A DNA stretch of 64,000 nt from Curtobacterium sp. VKM Ac-2865 (GTDB lineage Bacteria; Actinomycetota; Actinomycetes; Actinomycetales; Microbacteriaceae): the NCBI RefSeq assembly GCF_015350905.1, contig NZ_JADKRZ010000004.1, forward strand, positions 201,924 through 265,923, written 5' to 3'. Made by a program: the position numbers and the translations under genes. This document shows, one piece after another, positions 25,552-33,807 of the stretch (within the stretch, counting starts at the first letter, position 1; the number at the start of each line of letters is the position of its first letter). The notes below the pieces were generated by a model. The model saw nothing but the letters and a program-made list of their open reading frames with translations. It did no database searches and was not told the origin of the DNA.

Positions 25552-26352
25552 CTATCCTCGGTCTCGCAGGACGCCTCGAGCCTCCCGCACCTCGCCAGCG
25601 CCCCGCCCACCAGCGGGGCGTTGTGTCGTCCTCTGCGGCTCCGGGCACCAGACGTACTCCCTGATCGTGATCGAGCGGATGCGCCGGACGACGTCTGCCA
25701 CGGCCTTGGCAGCGCGTGGGTCAGACTCCGCGATCGTGCGGTCGCGGTTGAGGAAGAACGTCGCGAAGTCCGCGGCCTGCAGCATCCGGCTCTCGTGCGA
25801 GGGACCGAAGTACAGCGTGTCGGCGATGCGTGTCAGAGCACGGTTCGTGTACCCGGGGACGCTCGCGACCTTGAAGTCGCGCAGACTCCGCCGCGCGTTC
25901 GCAGCGGAGTGGTGCTCGTCAGCGAGGACCAGACCGAGCTCTTCCGGCTGGTCCAACAGACGCAGACGATCGTCCACCTCTTCCAGGACCTGCGCCAGTG
26001 TCAGGAGATGCGCCGGGTAGGCAGCGGAGCCGTACCTCGCTCGATGGGCTCGGAGGTCGACGCCTCGCAGGACGAAGGCCGCGGATGACCGTTGGAGCGC
26101 CTTCGCCAACAGGCGAGCAGTCTTGATCCGCCAGCCGAGCGGGACACTGCACCATGCGCCCTTCCCGTGGAAGAGGTCCACTGCGTGGAACTCCGTCGAG
26201 GGGACGAACCCGGGGACGTTGGCAGCCACGAGCGCTGCGATCTCGTCGAAGGTCCGCTCGATCGAGCGGACTGCTTCGGCATCGACGATCAGTGCACCGA
26301 AGAAGTAGTAGGCATCGTCCCTCGCGGATTCGTCGATGAACACGAGGCGCAT
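25552..26352 (-). CDS. DUF3800 domain protein
   Basis: A 266-residue protein that opens with the DUF3800 hallmark MRLVFIDES and FFGALIVD, an RNase-H-like fold with acidic residues; a later ADFATFFLNRD segment also fits. DUF3800 genes are frequent in mobile and defence contexts but their activity is unproven. ATG at 26352 follows TATGCT. The last 20-odd residues (Arg/Gly rich) read through a GC hairpin and a class I half-repeat, suggesting that an original stop was lost or that the tail is not functional. Base composition looks lower in GC than its neighbours. Confidence 0.78.
   Translation of the reverse strand: MRLVFIDESARDDAYYFFGALIVDAEAVRSIERTFDEIAALVAANVPGFVPSTEFHAVDLFHGKGAWCSVPLGWRIKTARLLAKALQRSSAAFVLRGVDLRAHRARYGSAAYPAHLLTLAQVLEEVDDRLRLLDQPEELGLVLADEHHSAANARRSLRDFKVASVPGYTNRALTRIADTLYFGPSHESRMLQAADFATFFLNRDRTIAESDPRAAKAVADVVRRIRSITIREYVWCPEPQRTTQRPAGGRGAGEVREARGVLRDRG
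25553..25622 (+). ncRNA. Possible small RNA or attenuator-like unit
   Basis: On the plus strand a TATCCT -10-like box (25553-25558) is followed about 40 nt later by a terminator-shaped hairpin, stem CGCCCCGC/GCGGGGCG (25599-25606 with 25613-25620), then TTGTGT. It would give a transcript of about 60 nt antisense to the DUF3800 3' end. It may instead be only the terminator of the MmyB-type gene that ends at 25495. Confidence 0.3.
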
Positions 26353-26438
26353 GACGAGCCAGCATACTGAAACACCAGTACGAGTCGTCGGATCGACACC
26401 GCACGTCACACACCTGGCACCCGCCGACCGACCGTGCC

Positions 26439-26444
26439 TAGGGT
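26439..26444 (+). promoter_or_regulatory. -10 box of ATP-grasp gene (leaderless)
   Basis: TAGGGT ends 7 nt before the GTG start at 26451. Confidence 0.65.
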
Positions 26445-26450
26445 GGACGC

Positions 26451-27452
26451 GTGACCACTCCGCGCGTGTACGTCATCCACGAGAACCCCGAGTGGTTCCC
26501 GCCGCTCGCCGCCGCCTTCGAGGCCGAGGGCGTCCCGGTCGAGGAGATCCTGCTGACCGAGGGGCAGATCGACCTCGCCGCCGAACCCGAGCCCGGCGTC
26601 TACTGGTCGAGGATGTCGGCGAGCTCGCACACCCGCGGGCACGAGCACAGCAAGGAGTACACCCGCGCGGTGCTCGGCTGGCTCGAACGTGCCGGTCGGC
26701 AGGTCGTCGGCGGCAGCCACGTGCTCGAGCTCGAGGTCTCGAAGGTCGCCCAGCACGGGCTCCTGCAGCAGGCCGGCTTCGACGTCCCCCGCACCACGGC
26801 CGTGTTCGGCACGACGACGCTCAAGCAGGCCGCCAGGACGTTCACCGACGGCCAGGACGTCCCCTTCATCACGAAGCACAACCAGGGCGGCAAGGGCCTC
26901 GGCGTCCGCCGGTTCGACTCGCTCGCCGAGTTCGACGCCTACGTCGACAGCCCCGAGTTCGAGGCCCCCGTCGACGGCATCACCCTGCTGCAGGAGTACC
27001 TGACGGCGCGCGAGCCCTTCATCACCCGCGTCGAGTTCGTCGGCGGCGAGTTCGTCTACGCCGTCCGCGTCGACACCAGCGCGGGCAGCTTCGAGCTCTG
27101 CCCCGCCGACGCGTGCGAGGTCCCACAGGCCATCGCGGGAGCCGTCTGCGACGTCCCGGGCACCGAGACCGCGGGTGCCCCGCCGGCCTTCAGCGTCCGG
27201 ACCGAGATCACGGCGGCCCACCCGCTCGTGCAGCAGCTCCGCACGTTCCTGGCCGACCAGCGCGTCACGATCGCGGGCGTCGAGTTCATGGAGACGACCG
27301 ACGGCCGCACCGTCGTCTACGACATCAACACGAACACGAACTACAACCCCGCGGTCGAGGAGTCGGCGCCGGCCTCCGGCCCGCGCTCCATCGCCCGGTA
27401 CCTGGGCGGCCTGTTGGACGCGGAGTACGCGACCGCACCGGCGCGCGCCTGA
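26451..27452 (+). CDS. ATP-grasp ligase, RimK-like
   Basis: The 333-residue protein has an N-terminal pre-ATP-grasp domain (YVIHENPEWFPPL) and an ATP-grasp fold: the loop KHNQGGKGLGVRRF near residues 140-153, a VEF metal-ligand region (GVEFMETTDG) and the terminal DINTNTNYNP that supplies Mg ligands. These enzymes join a carboxylate to an amine or thiol with ATP. Substrate unknown; the closest general type is RimK/GshB-like alpha-amino-acid ligase. GTG start set by the -10 box. A class I repeat follows the stop. Confidence 0.88.
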   Translation: MTTPRVYVIHENPEWFPPLAAAFEAEGVPVEEILLTEGQIDLAAEPEPGVYWSRMSASSHTRGHEHSKEYTRAVLGWLERAGRQVVGGSHVLELEVSKVAQHGLLQQAGFDVPRTTAVFGTTTLKQAARTFTDGQDVPFITKHNQGGKGLGVRRFDSLAEFDAYVDSPEFEAPVDGITLLQEYLTAREPFITRVEFVGGEFVYAVRVDTSAGSFELCPADACEVPQAIAGAVCDVPGTETAGAPPAFSVRTEITAAHPLVQQLRTFLADQRVTIAGVEFMETTDGRTVVYDINTNTNYNPAVEESAPASGPRSIARYLGGLLDAEYATAPARA

Positions 27453-27465
27453 CCTGACCACCCAC

Positions 27466-27510
27466 CGGACGGGAGGCCCGGCTCGCCACCGGCACCGAGC
27501 CTCCCGTCCG
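27466..27510. terminator. Class I inverted repeat after ATP-grasp gene
   Basis: Arms of 16 nt (27466-27481 with 27495-27510) match at 15 positions; core CGGACGGGAGGC. It begins 14 nt after the ATP-grasp stop and 32 nt before the monooxygenase start. Confidence 0.75.
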
Positions 27511-27541
27511 TCTCCGCTCACCACCTGAGGAACCCACCACC

Positions 27542-28615
27542 GTGCGATTCGGATACTGGACCCCGCTCTTCGGCGGCTGGCTGCGCAACGTCGACGACGA
27601 GCAGATGCCGGTCACCTTCGACTACGTGAAGCGCCTGGCGCAGCGCGCCGAGCGGATCGGTTTCGACCTGACGCTCGTGCCGGAGCTCAACCTCAACGAC
27701 ATCAAGGGCGTGGCTGCCCCGAGCCTGGAGGCCTGGGCGCTCGCGGCGGCCATCGCGGCGACGACCGACCGGCTCGAGATCATGGCGGCGATGCGGCCGG
27801 GGTACCACCTGCCGGCCGTGACGGCGAAGCAGGCGGCGACGATCGACGACATCTCCGGCGGCCGCTTCACGTTCAACGTGGTGAGCGCGTGGTGGGCCGA
27901 AGAGGCGCGGCAGTACGGCGGCATCTTCTCCGAGCACGACGACCGCTACAAGCGGACGGCGGAGTTCGTCGAGGTCATGAAGGGGCTGTGGCGCGAGACG
28001 CCGTACTCGTTCCACGGCGAGTACTACGACGTCGAGAACGCCCACCTGGAGCCGAAGCCGCGCGTCACCCCGCGCATCTACGCCGGCGGCGAGAGCGAGG
28101 CCGGCAAGGCGAGCATCACGCACTACGCCGACGCCTACGTCACGCACGGCGGCACCGTCGAGGAGCTCCGGTCGAAGATCGCCGAGATGCGTCGGCGTCG
28201 CGAGGACGCGGGGCTGCCGCCGTTCGAGGCGTTCGGCATGGCCGCGTACGCGATCGTCCGCGAGACCGAAGCAGAGGCGCAGGCCGAGCTTGCGCGGATC
28301 ACCGACGTGCAGCACGGCAAGGCGTACGAGTCGTACCAGGACTTCATCTCGAAGTCGCAGCTCGAGCACGTGCCCTCGCTCGAGGACTACTCGGTGTCGA
28401 ACCGGGGGCTGCGGCCGCAGTTCGTCGGGACGCCCGAGCAGGTCGCGGCGCGGATCCGCGAGTACGAGGACGCGGGCGTCGACACGCTGCTGCTGCAGTT
28501 CTCGCCGCAGCTCGAGGAGATGGAGCGCTTCGGCGAGCAGGTCATCCCGCTCGTGCGGGCGTCGGTGCCGGACGACGCCGTGTCGTCGACCGTCGGTTCG
28601 GGGCTGGTGTCCTGA
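27542..28615 (+). CDS. sfnG: FMN-dependent monooxygenase, SfnG-like
   Basis: A 357-residue luciferase-like (LLM) monooxygenase. MRFGYWTPLFGGWLRNVDDE, ELNLNDIKGV, NVVSAWWAEEARQYG, YAGGESEAGK and DYSVSNRGLRP fit the dimethyl-sulfone monooxygenase SfnG, which uses FMNH2 and O2 to make methanesulfinate; alkanesulfonate monooxygenase SsuD is the nearest alternative. GTG start with a GAGGA ribosome site. Its stop overlaps the metY start (TGATG), so sulfur released from organosulfur compounds could be passed straight to homocysteine synthesis (inference). Confidence 0.85.
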   Translation: MRFGYWTPLFGGWLRNVDDEQMPVTFDYVKRLAQRAERIGFDLTLVPELNLNDIKGVAAPSLEAWALAAAIAATTDRLEIMAAMRPGYHLPAVTAKQAATIDDISGGRFTFNVVSAWWAEEARQYGGIFSEHDDRYKRTAEFVEVMKGLWRETPYSFHGEYYDVENAHLEPKPRVTPRIYAGGESEAGKASITHYADAYVTHGGTVEELRSKIAEMRRRREDAGLPPFEAFGMAAYAIVRETEAEAQAELARITDVQHGKAYESYQDFISKSQLEHVPSLEDYSVSNRGLRPQFVGTPEQVAARIREYEDAGVDTLLLQFSPQLEEMERFGEQVIPLVRASVPDDAVSSTVGSGLVS

Positions 28616-29913
28616 TGGCGGTCGAGGACGACTGGGCCTTCGAGACCCGGCAGATCCGGGCCGGCTTCAAGTCCGACCCGGGCTTCGGCGGGAACGTGCC
28701 GCCCATCGCCCAGACCGCGGCCTTCGTCTACCCGTCGGGTGAGGACGCCGCCGACCGGTTCCTGCTGAACGCGCCGGGGCACACCTACTCGCGGGTGAAC
28801 AACCCGTCGGCCGCGGCACTGGAGCGTCGGATCGCCGACCTCGAGGGCGGGGTGGCTGCCCTGGCGCTCGCCTCCGGGCAGGCAGCGACGTCGCTCGCGG
28901 TGCTCGGGCTCGCTCGCGCCGGGGACCACATCGTGTCGAGTGCGTCGCTGTACGGCGCGACCTACACGCTGTTCGCGTCCACGCTGAAGGACCTCGGCAT
29001 CGCGTTCACCTTCGTGCAGGACCCCACCGACCTGTCGGAGTGGGCCGCGGCGGTGCGGCCGGAGACCCGCGCGTTCTTCGGGGAGTCGATCCCGAACCCG
29101 CGTGGCGACGTCCTCGACTTCGCCGGGGTGGCCGGGGTCGCGCACGACGCCGGCGTCCCGCTGATCGTCGACAACACCATCGCGACGCCGTACCTGGTCC
29201 GGCCGATCGAGCACGGGGCGGACATCGTCGTGCACTCGGCGACGAAGTACCTGGCCGGCCACGGCAGCGCCATCGCCGGGCTCATCGTCGACAGCGGGAA
29301 CTTCGACTGGGCCGCGTACCCGGCGAAGTACCCGCAGCTCACGACGACCGAGCACTCGGGGTTCTCGGGCACGAACTTCGCCGAGAAGTTCGGACGGCGT
29401 GCCTTCATCCAGCGCACCCGGTCGAAGCTGTCGGCGGACCTCGGGCCCGCGATCGCCCCGTTCACCGCCTTCCTGGTGCTGCAGGGCATCCAGACGCTGT
29501 CGCTCCGCATGGACCGGCACGTGCAGAACGCCGCCACGGTGGCCGCGTGGCTGGAAGCCCACGCGCAGGTCGAGCACGTGCACTACGCCGGGCTGCCGAG
29601 CTCCCCGTGGCACCACCTGCAGCAGCGGTACGTCCCTGCCGGTCCCTCTGCGGTGCTCGCGTTCGACCTGGCCGGCGGCGTCGAGGCAGGTCGTCGCTTC
29701 GTCGCGGCACTGCAGCTGTTCGACCACGTGTCGAACATCGGTGACGTCCGGTCGCTCGTCGTGCACCCGGCGTCGACGACCCACGTGCAGATGACCCCGT
29801 CGGAGCGGGCCTCCGCGGGTGTGGGCGAGGGGCTCATCCGGCTGTCGATCGGCCTGGAGCACCCCGACGACATCCTGGCGGACCTGGTGCGGGGCTTCGC
29901 GGCTGCCTCGTGA
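28615..29913 (+). CDS. metY: O-acetylhomoserine aminocarboxypropyltransferase MetY
   Basis: A 432-residue PLP enzyme of the Cys/Met metabolism family, making homocysteine from O-acetylhomoserine and sulfide. The PLP lysine is in VHSATKYLAGHG (near residue 208), with the long O-acetylhomoserine sulfhydrylase insert around TTEHSGFSGTNF, and VSNIGDVRSLVVHP and the C-terminal substrate-binding SIGLEHPDDI. The ATG at 28615 overlaps the monooxygenase stop by one base. Its coupling to an SfnG-like gene suggests sulfur-starvation use. Confidence 0.93.
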   Translation: MAVEDDWAFETRQIRAGFKSDPGFGGNVPPIAQTAAFVYPSGEDAADRFLLNAPGHTYSRVNNPSAAALERRIADLEGGVAALALASGQAATSLAVLGLARAGDHIVSSASLYGATYTLFASTLKDLGIAFTFVQDPTDLSEWAAAVRPETRAFFGESIPNPRGDVLDFAGVAGVAHDAGVPLIVDNTIATPYLVRPIEHGADIVVHSATKYLAGHGSAIAGLIVDSGNFDWAAYPAKYPQLTTTEHSGFSGTNFAEKFGRRAFIQRTRSKLSADLGPAIAPFTAFLVLQGIQTLSLRMDRHVQNAATVAAWLEAHAQVEHVHYAGLPSSPWHHLQQRYVPAGPSAVLAFDLAGGVEAGRRFVAALQLFDHVSNIGDVRSLVVHPASTTHVQMTPSERASAGVGEGLIRLSIGLEHPDDILADLVRGFAAAS

Positions 29914-29959
29914 GCTGCTGCCTCGTGAGCGGGCGGAGGGCAGCGGGAGCGGAGCGGGA

Positions 29960-29965
29960 TAGGTT
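29960..29965 (+). promoter_or_regulatory. ispE -10 box (leaderless)
   Basis: TAGGTT ends 7 nt before the ATG at 29972, so ispE has its own promoter although its usual operon partner ksgA is 7.3 kb away. Confidence 0.7.
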
Positions 29966-29971
29966 GGGCAC

Positions 29972-30904
29972 ATGACCTCGCTGGCGGCACCGACCCGCGT
30001 TCGGACGCGCGCTCCCGGCAAGATCAACGTGTTCCTGTCCGTCGGTGCCCTGCAGGACGACGGCTACCACGACGTGGCGACGGCGTACCAGGCGGTGTCC
30101 CTGTTCGAGGACGTCGTCGCGGAACCGGCCGACGACTTCACCGTGACCTTCACCGGCTCGGTCGACACCACGGGCGTGCCGGTCGACGGCACGAACCTGG
30201 CGATCCGGGCCGCGCGGCTCGTCGCGGAGACCGCCGGGTACTCCGGCGGTGTGCGGCTGACGATCGACAAGCGGGTGCCCGTCGCGGGCGGCATGGGCGG
30301 TGGCTCGGCGGACGCCGCGGCGACGCTCCTGGCGGTCGACACGCTCTGGGGCACGGCCCTGGGTCGCGACGAACTCCTGCGGCTGGCGGCCGAGCTCGGC
30401 GCGGACGTGCCGTTCGCCTTCGCCGGCGGCACCGCGGTGGGCACCGGGCGCGGCGACGAGCTGAGCCCCGCGCTGGCCAAGGGCGAGTTCCAGTGGGTGC
30501 TCGCGCTCAGCGACGACGGCCTGTCCACACCCGCCGTGTACCGCGCGCTCGACGAACACCGCGAGCGCTACCGTGCCGACATCGCGCCGGCGCCGTCGAC
30601 GCCGGTCGTCGAGTCGAACGTGTTGCAGGCCCTCCGTGCCGGCGACCCGGACCTGCTCGCCGACTGCCTGCACAACGACCTGCAGGCCCCGGCGATGCAC
30701 CTGCAGCCCGGGCTCGCCGCCACGCTCGAGGTCGGGGAGCGCTCGGGCGCCCTCGCGGGGCTGGTGTCCGGCAGCGGGCCGACGGTCGCGTTCCTGGTCG
30801 CCGACATCGACGCCGCGCTCGAGGTCCAGGTCGCGCTGAGCGCCGCCGGGCTCGTCGCGGTGCGTGCCACCGGGCCGGTGCACGGCGCGCGCGTGGTGCA
30901 CTGA
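29972..30904 (+). CDS. ispE: 4-diphosphocytidyl-2-C-methyl-D-erythritol kinase
   Basis: A 310-residue GHMP kinase of the MEP isoprenoid pathway, phosphorylating CDP-methylerythritol. N-terminal [12 protein letters not shown] with the substrate Lys, ATP-binding [18 protein letters not shown] near residues 101-118, and [10 protein letters not shown] near residue 265 are intact. Followed by the class II inverted repeat (30942-31017) and a convergent acetyltransferase gene. Confidence 0.96.
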   Translation: MTSLAAPTRVRTRAPGKINVFLSVGALQDDGYHDVATAYQAVSLFEDVVAEPADDFTVTFTGSVDTTGVPVDGTNLAIRAARLVAETAGYSGGVRLTIDKRVPVAGGMGGGSADAAATLLAVDTLWGTALGRDELLRLAAELGADVPFAFAGGTAVGTGRGDELSPALAKGEFQWVLALSDDGLSTPAVYRALDEHRERYRADIAPAPSTPVVESNVLQALRAGDPDLLADCLHNDLQAPAMHLQPGLAATLEVGERSGALAGLVSGSGPTVAFLVADIDAALEVQVALSAAGLVAVRATGPVHGARVVH

Positions 30905-30941
30905 CCGCTCTCGCGCTCGCGCGCTCTCGCCCGCCTCGAGC

Positions 30942-31017
30942 GGGACGAGGCTCGTCCCTGGCGACCGTTCTCGGGCCTCGGTCCGCGAGGACAGTCGCCC
31001 AGCACGAGCCTCGTGCC
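30942..31017. repeat. Class II inverted repeat between convergent genes
   Basis: Arms of about 24 nt, 30942-30965 (GGGACGAGGCTCGTCCCTGG then CGAC) and 30994-31017, pair at roughly 20 positions around a 28-nt centre. Arms contain the GAGGCTCG core of the class I family but different flanks. A related copy lies inside a coding region at 42441-42508. Position after ispE suggests a terminator role. Confidence 0.65.
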
Positions 31018-31038
31018 GTCCGGGCGCTGCCGGTGGGC

Positions 31039-31554
31039 TCAGTCGGCCAGGCGCTGGAACAGGACGTGGTCCTGCCACTCGCCGGCGATCCGGAGGTAGC
31101 GCGGCGCGTAGCCGTAGCGCTCGAAGCCGTTGTTCGCGAGGACCCGCTGCGACCGCTCGTTGTGGGGGAGCGTGCCCGCCTCGACACGGTGCAGCCCGAG
31201 CCGGTCGAAGGCCATCCGGGTCGCGAGTCCGACCGCCGCGGTCGCTGCGCCGTTGCCCGCGGCGTCCTCGGACACCCAGTAGCCGAGCGTCGCGGAGCAG
31301 AACGCCCCCATCACGATCGAGTTGAGGTTGATCCGTCCGACGACCACCCCGTCGGTGGTGATGACGAGCGGCATCATCACGCCCTGCTGTCGCCGCCGGA
31401 CCGCCGACTGGATCTCGGCGCGCTGCCCGTCCACCGTGAAGAAGGTCTCGGGGCGGGCCGGGTCCCACGGAGCGAGCCAGTCGCGGTTCCGAGCGAGGAG
31501 GTCGCCGAGCCGTTCGGCGTCGGCGGGCTCGATCGGGCGGACGTCGTGCTGCAT
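31039..31554 (-). CDS. GNAT acetyltransferase, RimJ-like
   Basis: A 171-residue GNAT protein with the family's opening IRPIEPADAERLGDLL-like segment (here VRPIEPADAERL), GYWVSEDAAGNGAATAAV as acetyl-CoA loop and the late HRVEAGTLPHNERSQRVLANNGF motif typical of RimJ/RimL-type protein N-acetyltransferases. Target unknown. ATG at 31554 lies 7 nt after CATGCT; an ATG 18 nt upstream is possible. Confidence 0.87.
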   Translation of the reverse strand: MQHDVRPIEPADAERLGDLLARNRDWLAPWDPARPETFFTVDGQRAEIQSAVRRRQQGVMMPLVITTDGVVVGRINLNSIVMGAFCSATLGYWVSEDAAGNGAATAAVGLATRMAFDRLGLHRVEAGTLPHNERSQRVLANNGFERYGYAPRYLRIAGEWQDHVLFQRLAD

Positions 31555-31594
31555 GACGGCAGCATGGCACACCGAGCGTCCACGCCCTCGGAGG

Positions 31595-33250
31595 TCAGCG
31601 GACGCGCACGTACTCCGTCATGATGACCGTGCCGGTCTTCCAGCGCTGCTCGGCGACGAAGCCGTGTCGTTCGAGCACCTCGGTGGTCTTCGGCTCCTTG
31701 TTGCGGGAGGTCCCGCCGACGAACCAGACGGTGTCGATGTCGCCCAGGCGTGCCGGCACCGTCGTGGCGACGTCGCCGGTCTGGTTCCACAGCACACCGG
31801 TCTCGGCGCCGTTCTTCCGCACGCCCAGGTCGGTCATGCCGGTGAACGCCCACGGGTAGGAGACCCGTATGATGTCGGCCGTGGTGCCGGGGTGCCCGTA
31901 GACACTGCCGAACACGACTCCTTCGTCGGCGTCGGGGCGGGCGTCCCGCGCGGCGGCGATGATCGATGCTGCCTTGGCCCAGGTCGAGTCCTGCTTCGCC
32001 ATCGGCTGCTTCACGGCGACGGCCGCGGGGATGGACAGGACGAGCAGGAACGCCACGGCCCCCGCGACCCACGCCCGCGGGCGGAGGAGCGTGACGGCGA
32101 GGGCGATGAGGATCGCGACGAAGGGCAGGCTCAGGCTGGCGTACTTCGGCGAGTACAGGTGTTCACCGAGCGCCGTCGCCCCGACGAGTGCCGCGGTGGG
32201 CACGACCATGAGCGGGAGTGCGACCCGCACGGCCTGCATCCGGAAGAGCGCCCGGACGGTGGGGGAGGGGCGACGGGCCTGCACGACCGCGGCCACGACG
32301 CCGACGACCATCAGCGTCCAGGCGACGGCGGCCGTGGCGTCGTCCGCGCCGAACCAGGCCGTGGCGAAGACCTGCGCGAGGGTGCGGTCGCCGACGGGGC
32401 CGATCCACCCGACCTGCCGGGACTGCGACACCACCGCGAGCACGAACGGGGAGGCGATGAACGCTGCGGCACCGGACGCGATCGCCCACCGCACGAGCGC
32501 CCGCCCGGGCACGAGTGGCGGTGCGAGCTGGGCGCGGACGGACAGGTCGGCCCGCCGGAGCTCGGACCGGCGGGCGAGCAGGGTCCAGAGCAGGACGACG
32601 GCGTGCGCGACGACGGCGAGCGACAGGTAGACGTTGAACGTGACCGCGACCAGGGCGAGTGCCCCGTAGGCGATCCACCAGCGGGTGGCGTGGTGGCGCG
32701 ACCGCGTGCGACGCATGGCGGTGAGGCCGACCAGGGTCAGGCAGACCGACAGCGTGGTGATCGTGGCGTAGGGACGGCCCTCGGACCCGGCCCACTGCAC
32801 ACGGGGCAGCGCGAGGAAGACGAGACCGGCGACGATGCCGAGTCGCCGGCCACCCAGGCGGCGCCCGAGTGCCACGACCAGGGCCGCGGCGACGCCGATC
32901 GCGAGTGCGCTCGGGAAGCGGAGGGTGAACGGCGTGTAGCCGACGAGCCAGAACCACGCATGCATGAGGGCGTAGTAGAGGCCGTGGACGGCGTCGACCG
33001 AGTGGAGCTCGGCCCAGAGCTGGGCCCAGGACCGCTGGGCGCTCGTGACCGTGGCGGCTTCGTCGTACCAGAGCGACGGCACCCACGAGAAGGCGGCCGT
33101 GATGAGGACGGCCAGGGCACCGATGGTGAGTTCCGGGGTCCGCACGACGGCGAGGCCGACGGCGCCGGACACGCCACGCAGCCGGGTCCGCACCGCGGGG
33201 GCGGACACCTGACGGGGCACGCCGATGGTGCCGGTACGGGGGGAACTCAC
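31595..33250 (-). CDS. Membrane glycosyltransferase, GT39/ArnT-like
   Basis: A 551-residue polytopic membrane protein with about 11-12 helices. The catalytic acidic pair lies in the first external loop (SLWYDEAATVTSAQRSW, near residue 62) as in GT-C enzymes using polyprenyl-phosphate sugars, and HGLYYALMHAWF follows. The acceptor is unknown; cell-wall glycans or proteins are likely. The GTG at 33250, 8 nt after TACCGT, is preferred over an upstream ATG. Confidence 0.85.
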   Translation of the reverse strand: MSSPRTGTIGVPRQVSAPAVRTRLRGVSGAVGLAVVRTPELTIGALAVLITAAFSWVPSLWYDEAATVTSAQRSWAQLWAELHSVDAVHGLYYALMHAWFWLVGYTPFTLRFPSALAIGVAAALVVALGRRLGGRRLGIVAGLVFLALPRVQWAGSEGRPYATITTLSVCLTLVGLTAMRRTRSRHHATRWWIAYGALALVAVTFNVYLSLAVVAHAVVLLWTLLARRSELRRADLSVRAQLAPPLVPGRALVRWAIASGAAAFIASPFVLAVVSQSRQVGWIGPVGDRTLAQVFATAWFGADDATAAVAWTLMVVGVVAAVVQARRPSPTVRALFRMQAVRVALPLMVVPTAALVGATALGEHLYSPKYASLSLPFVAILIALAVTLLRPRAWVAGAVAFLLVLSIPAAVAVKQPMAKQDSTWAKAASIIAAARDARPDADEGVVFGSVYGHPGTTADIIRVSYPWAFTGMTDLGVRKNGAETGVLWNQTGDVATTVPARLGDIDTVWFVGGTSRNKEPKTTEVLERHGFVAEQRWKTGTVIMTEYVRVR

Positions 33251-33387
33251 GGGGCCGACGGTATCGACGGCCCCTGGGCGACGACCCGATGATCTGCCCC
33301 GTGCTCCTGAGAATGTCACATTGTGGTTCGGAGCCCTCACAGCATCCGACGGGTCGGACCTGCGGGCGTCGAGTGGGGCAGAGCCGC

Positions 33388-33393
33388 TAGCAT
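33388..33393 (+). promoter_or_regulatory. -10 box of HTH-Mop gene (leaderless)
   Basis: TAGCAT ends 7 nt before the ATG at 33400. Confidence 0.65.
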
Positions 33394-33399
33394 CCGGGG

Positions 33400-33807
33400 A
33401 TGAGTCGGTTGCGGGTCAAGGACGCGGCGCGGTACCTCGGGGTGAGTGACGACACGGTCCGGCGGCTCGTGGACGCCGGCACCTTCTCGCGTCTTTCGGA
33501 CGATGCCGGTCGTGTGGTGCTCGACGGGCGCGAACTCGCCGTGCACGCGAAGGCCCACGGCGGCGCGCTGCCCGACCCCGCGTCGTCCGTCAGGAGCTCG
33601 GCGCGCAACCGCTTCGTGGGGATCGTGACCGAGGTCGTCACGGACACCGTGATGGCGCAGGTCGAGCTGCAGTGCGGGCCGCACCGGGTCGTCTCGCTCA
33701 TGAGCGCCGAGGCCGTCCGGGACCTCGGGCTCGAGGTCGGGTCCGTGGCCGTCGCCTCGGTCAAGGCCACGATGGTGACCGTGGAGACCCCCGATGACGA
33801 CGACTGA
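33400..33807 (+). CDS. HTH plus Mop/TOBE molybdate-binding protein
   Basis: The 135-residue protein joins an N-terminal excisionase/MerR-like helix-turn-helix (LRVKDAARYLGVSDDTVRRLVDAG, residues 4-27) to a C-terminal Mop (molbindin) domain (ARNRFVGIVTEVVTDTVMAQVELQCG, from about residue 68). Such proteins bind molybdate and may act as small Mo-responsive regulators or storage proteins. It overlaps the MoeB/MoeZ-like gene by 14 nt and heads a run of molybdenum genes. DNA binding is inferred from the fold only. Confidence 0.9.
   Translation: MSRLRVKDAARYLGVSDDTVRRLVDAGTFSRLSDDAGRVVLDGRELAVHAKAHGGALPDPASSVRSSARNRFVGIVTEVVTDTVMAQVELQCGPHRVVSLMSAEAVRDLGLEVGSVAVASVKATMVTVETPDDDD

Noticed and set aside
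27511-27541. Sulfur-responsive riboswitch before the SfnG-like gene
   Set aside because: Only about 30 nt lie between the upstream terminator and the start.
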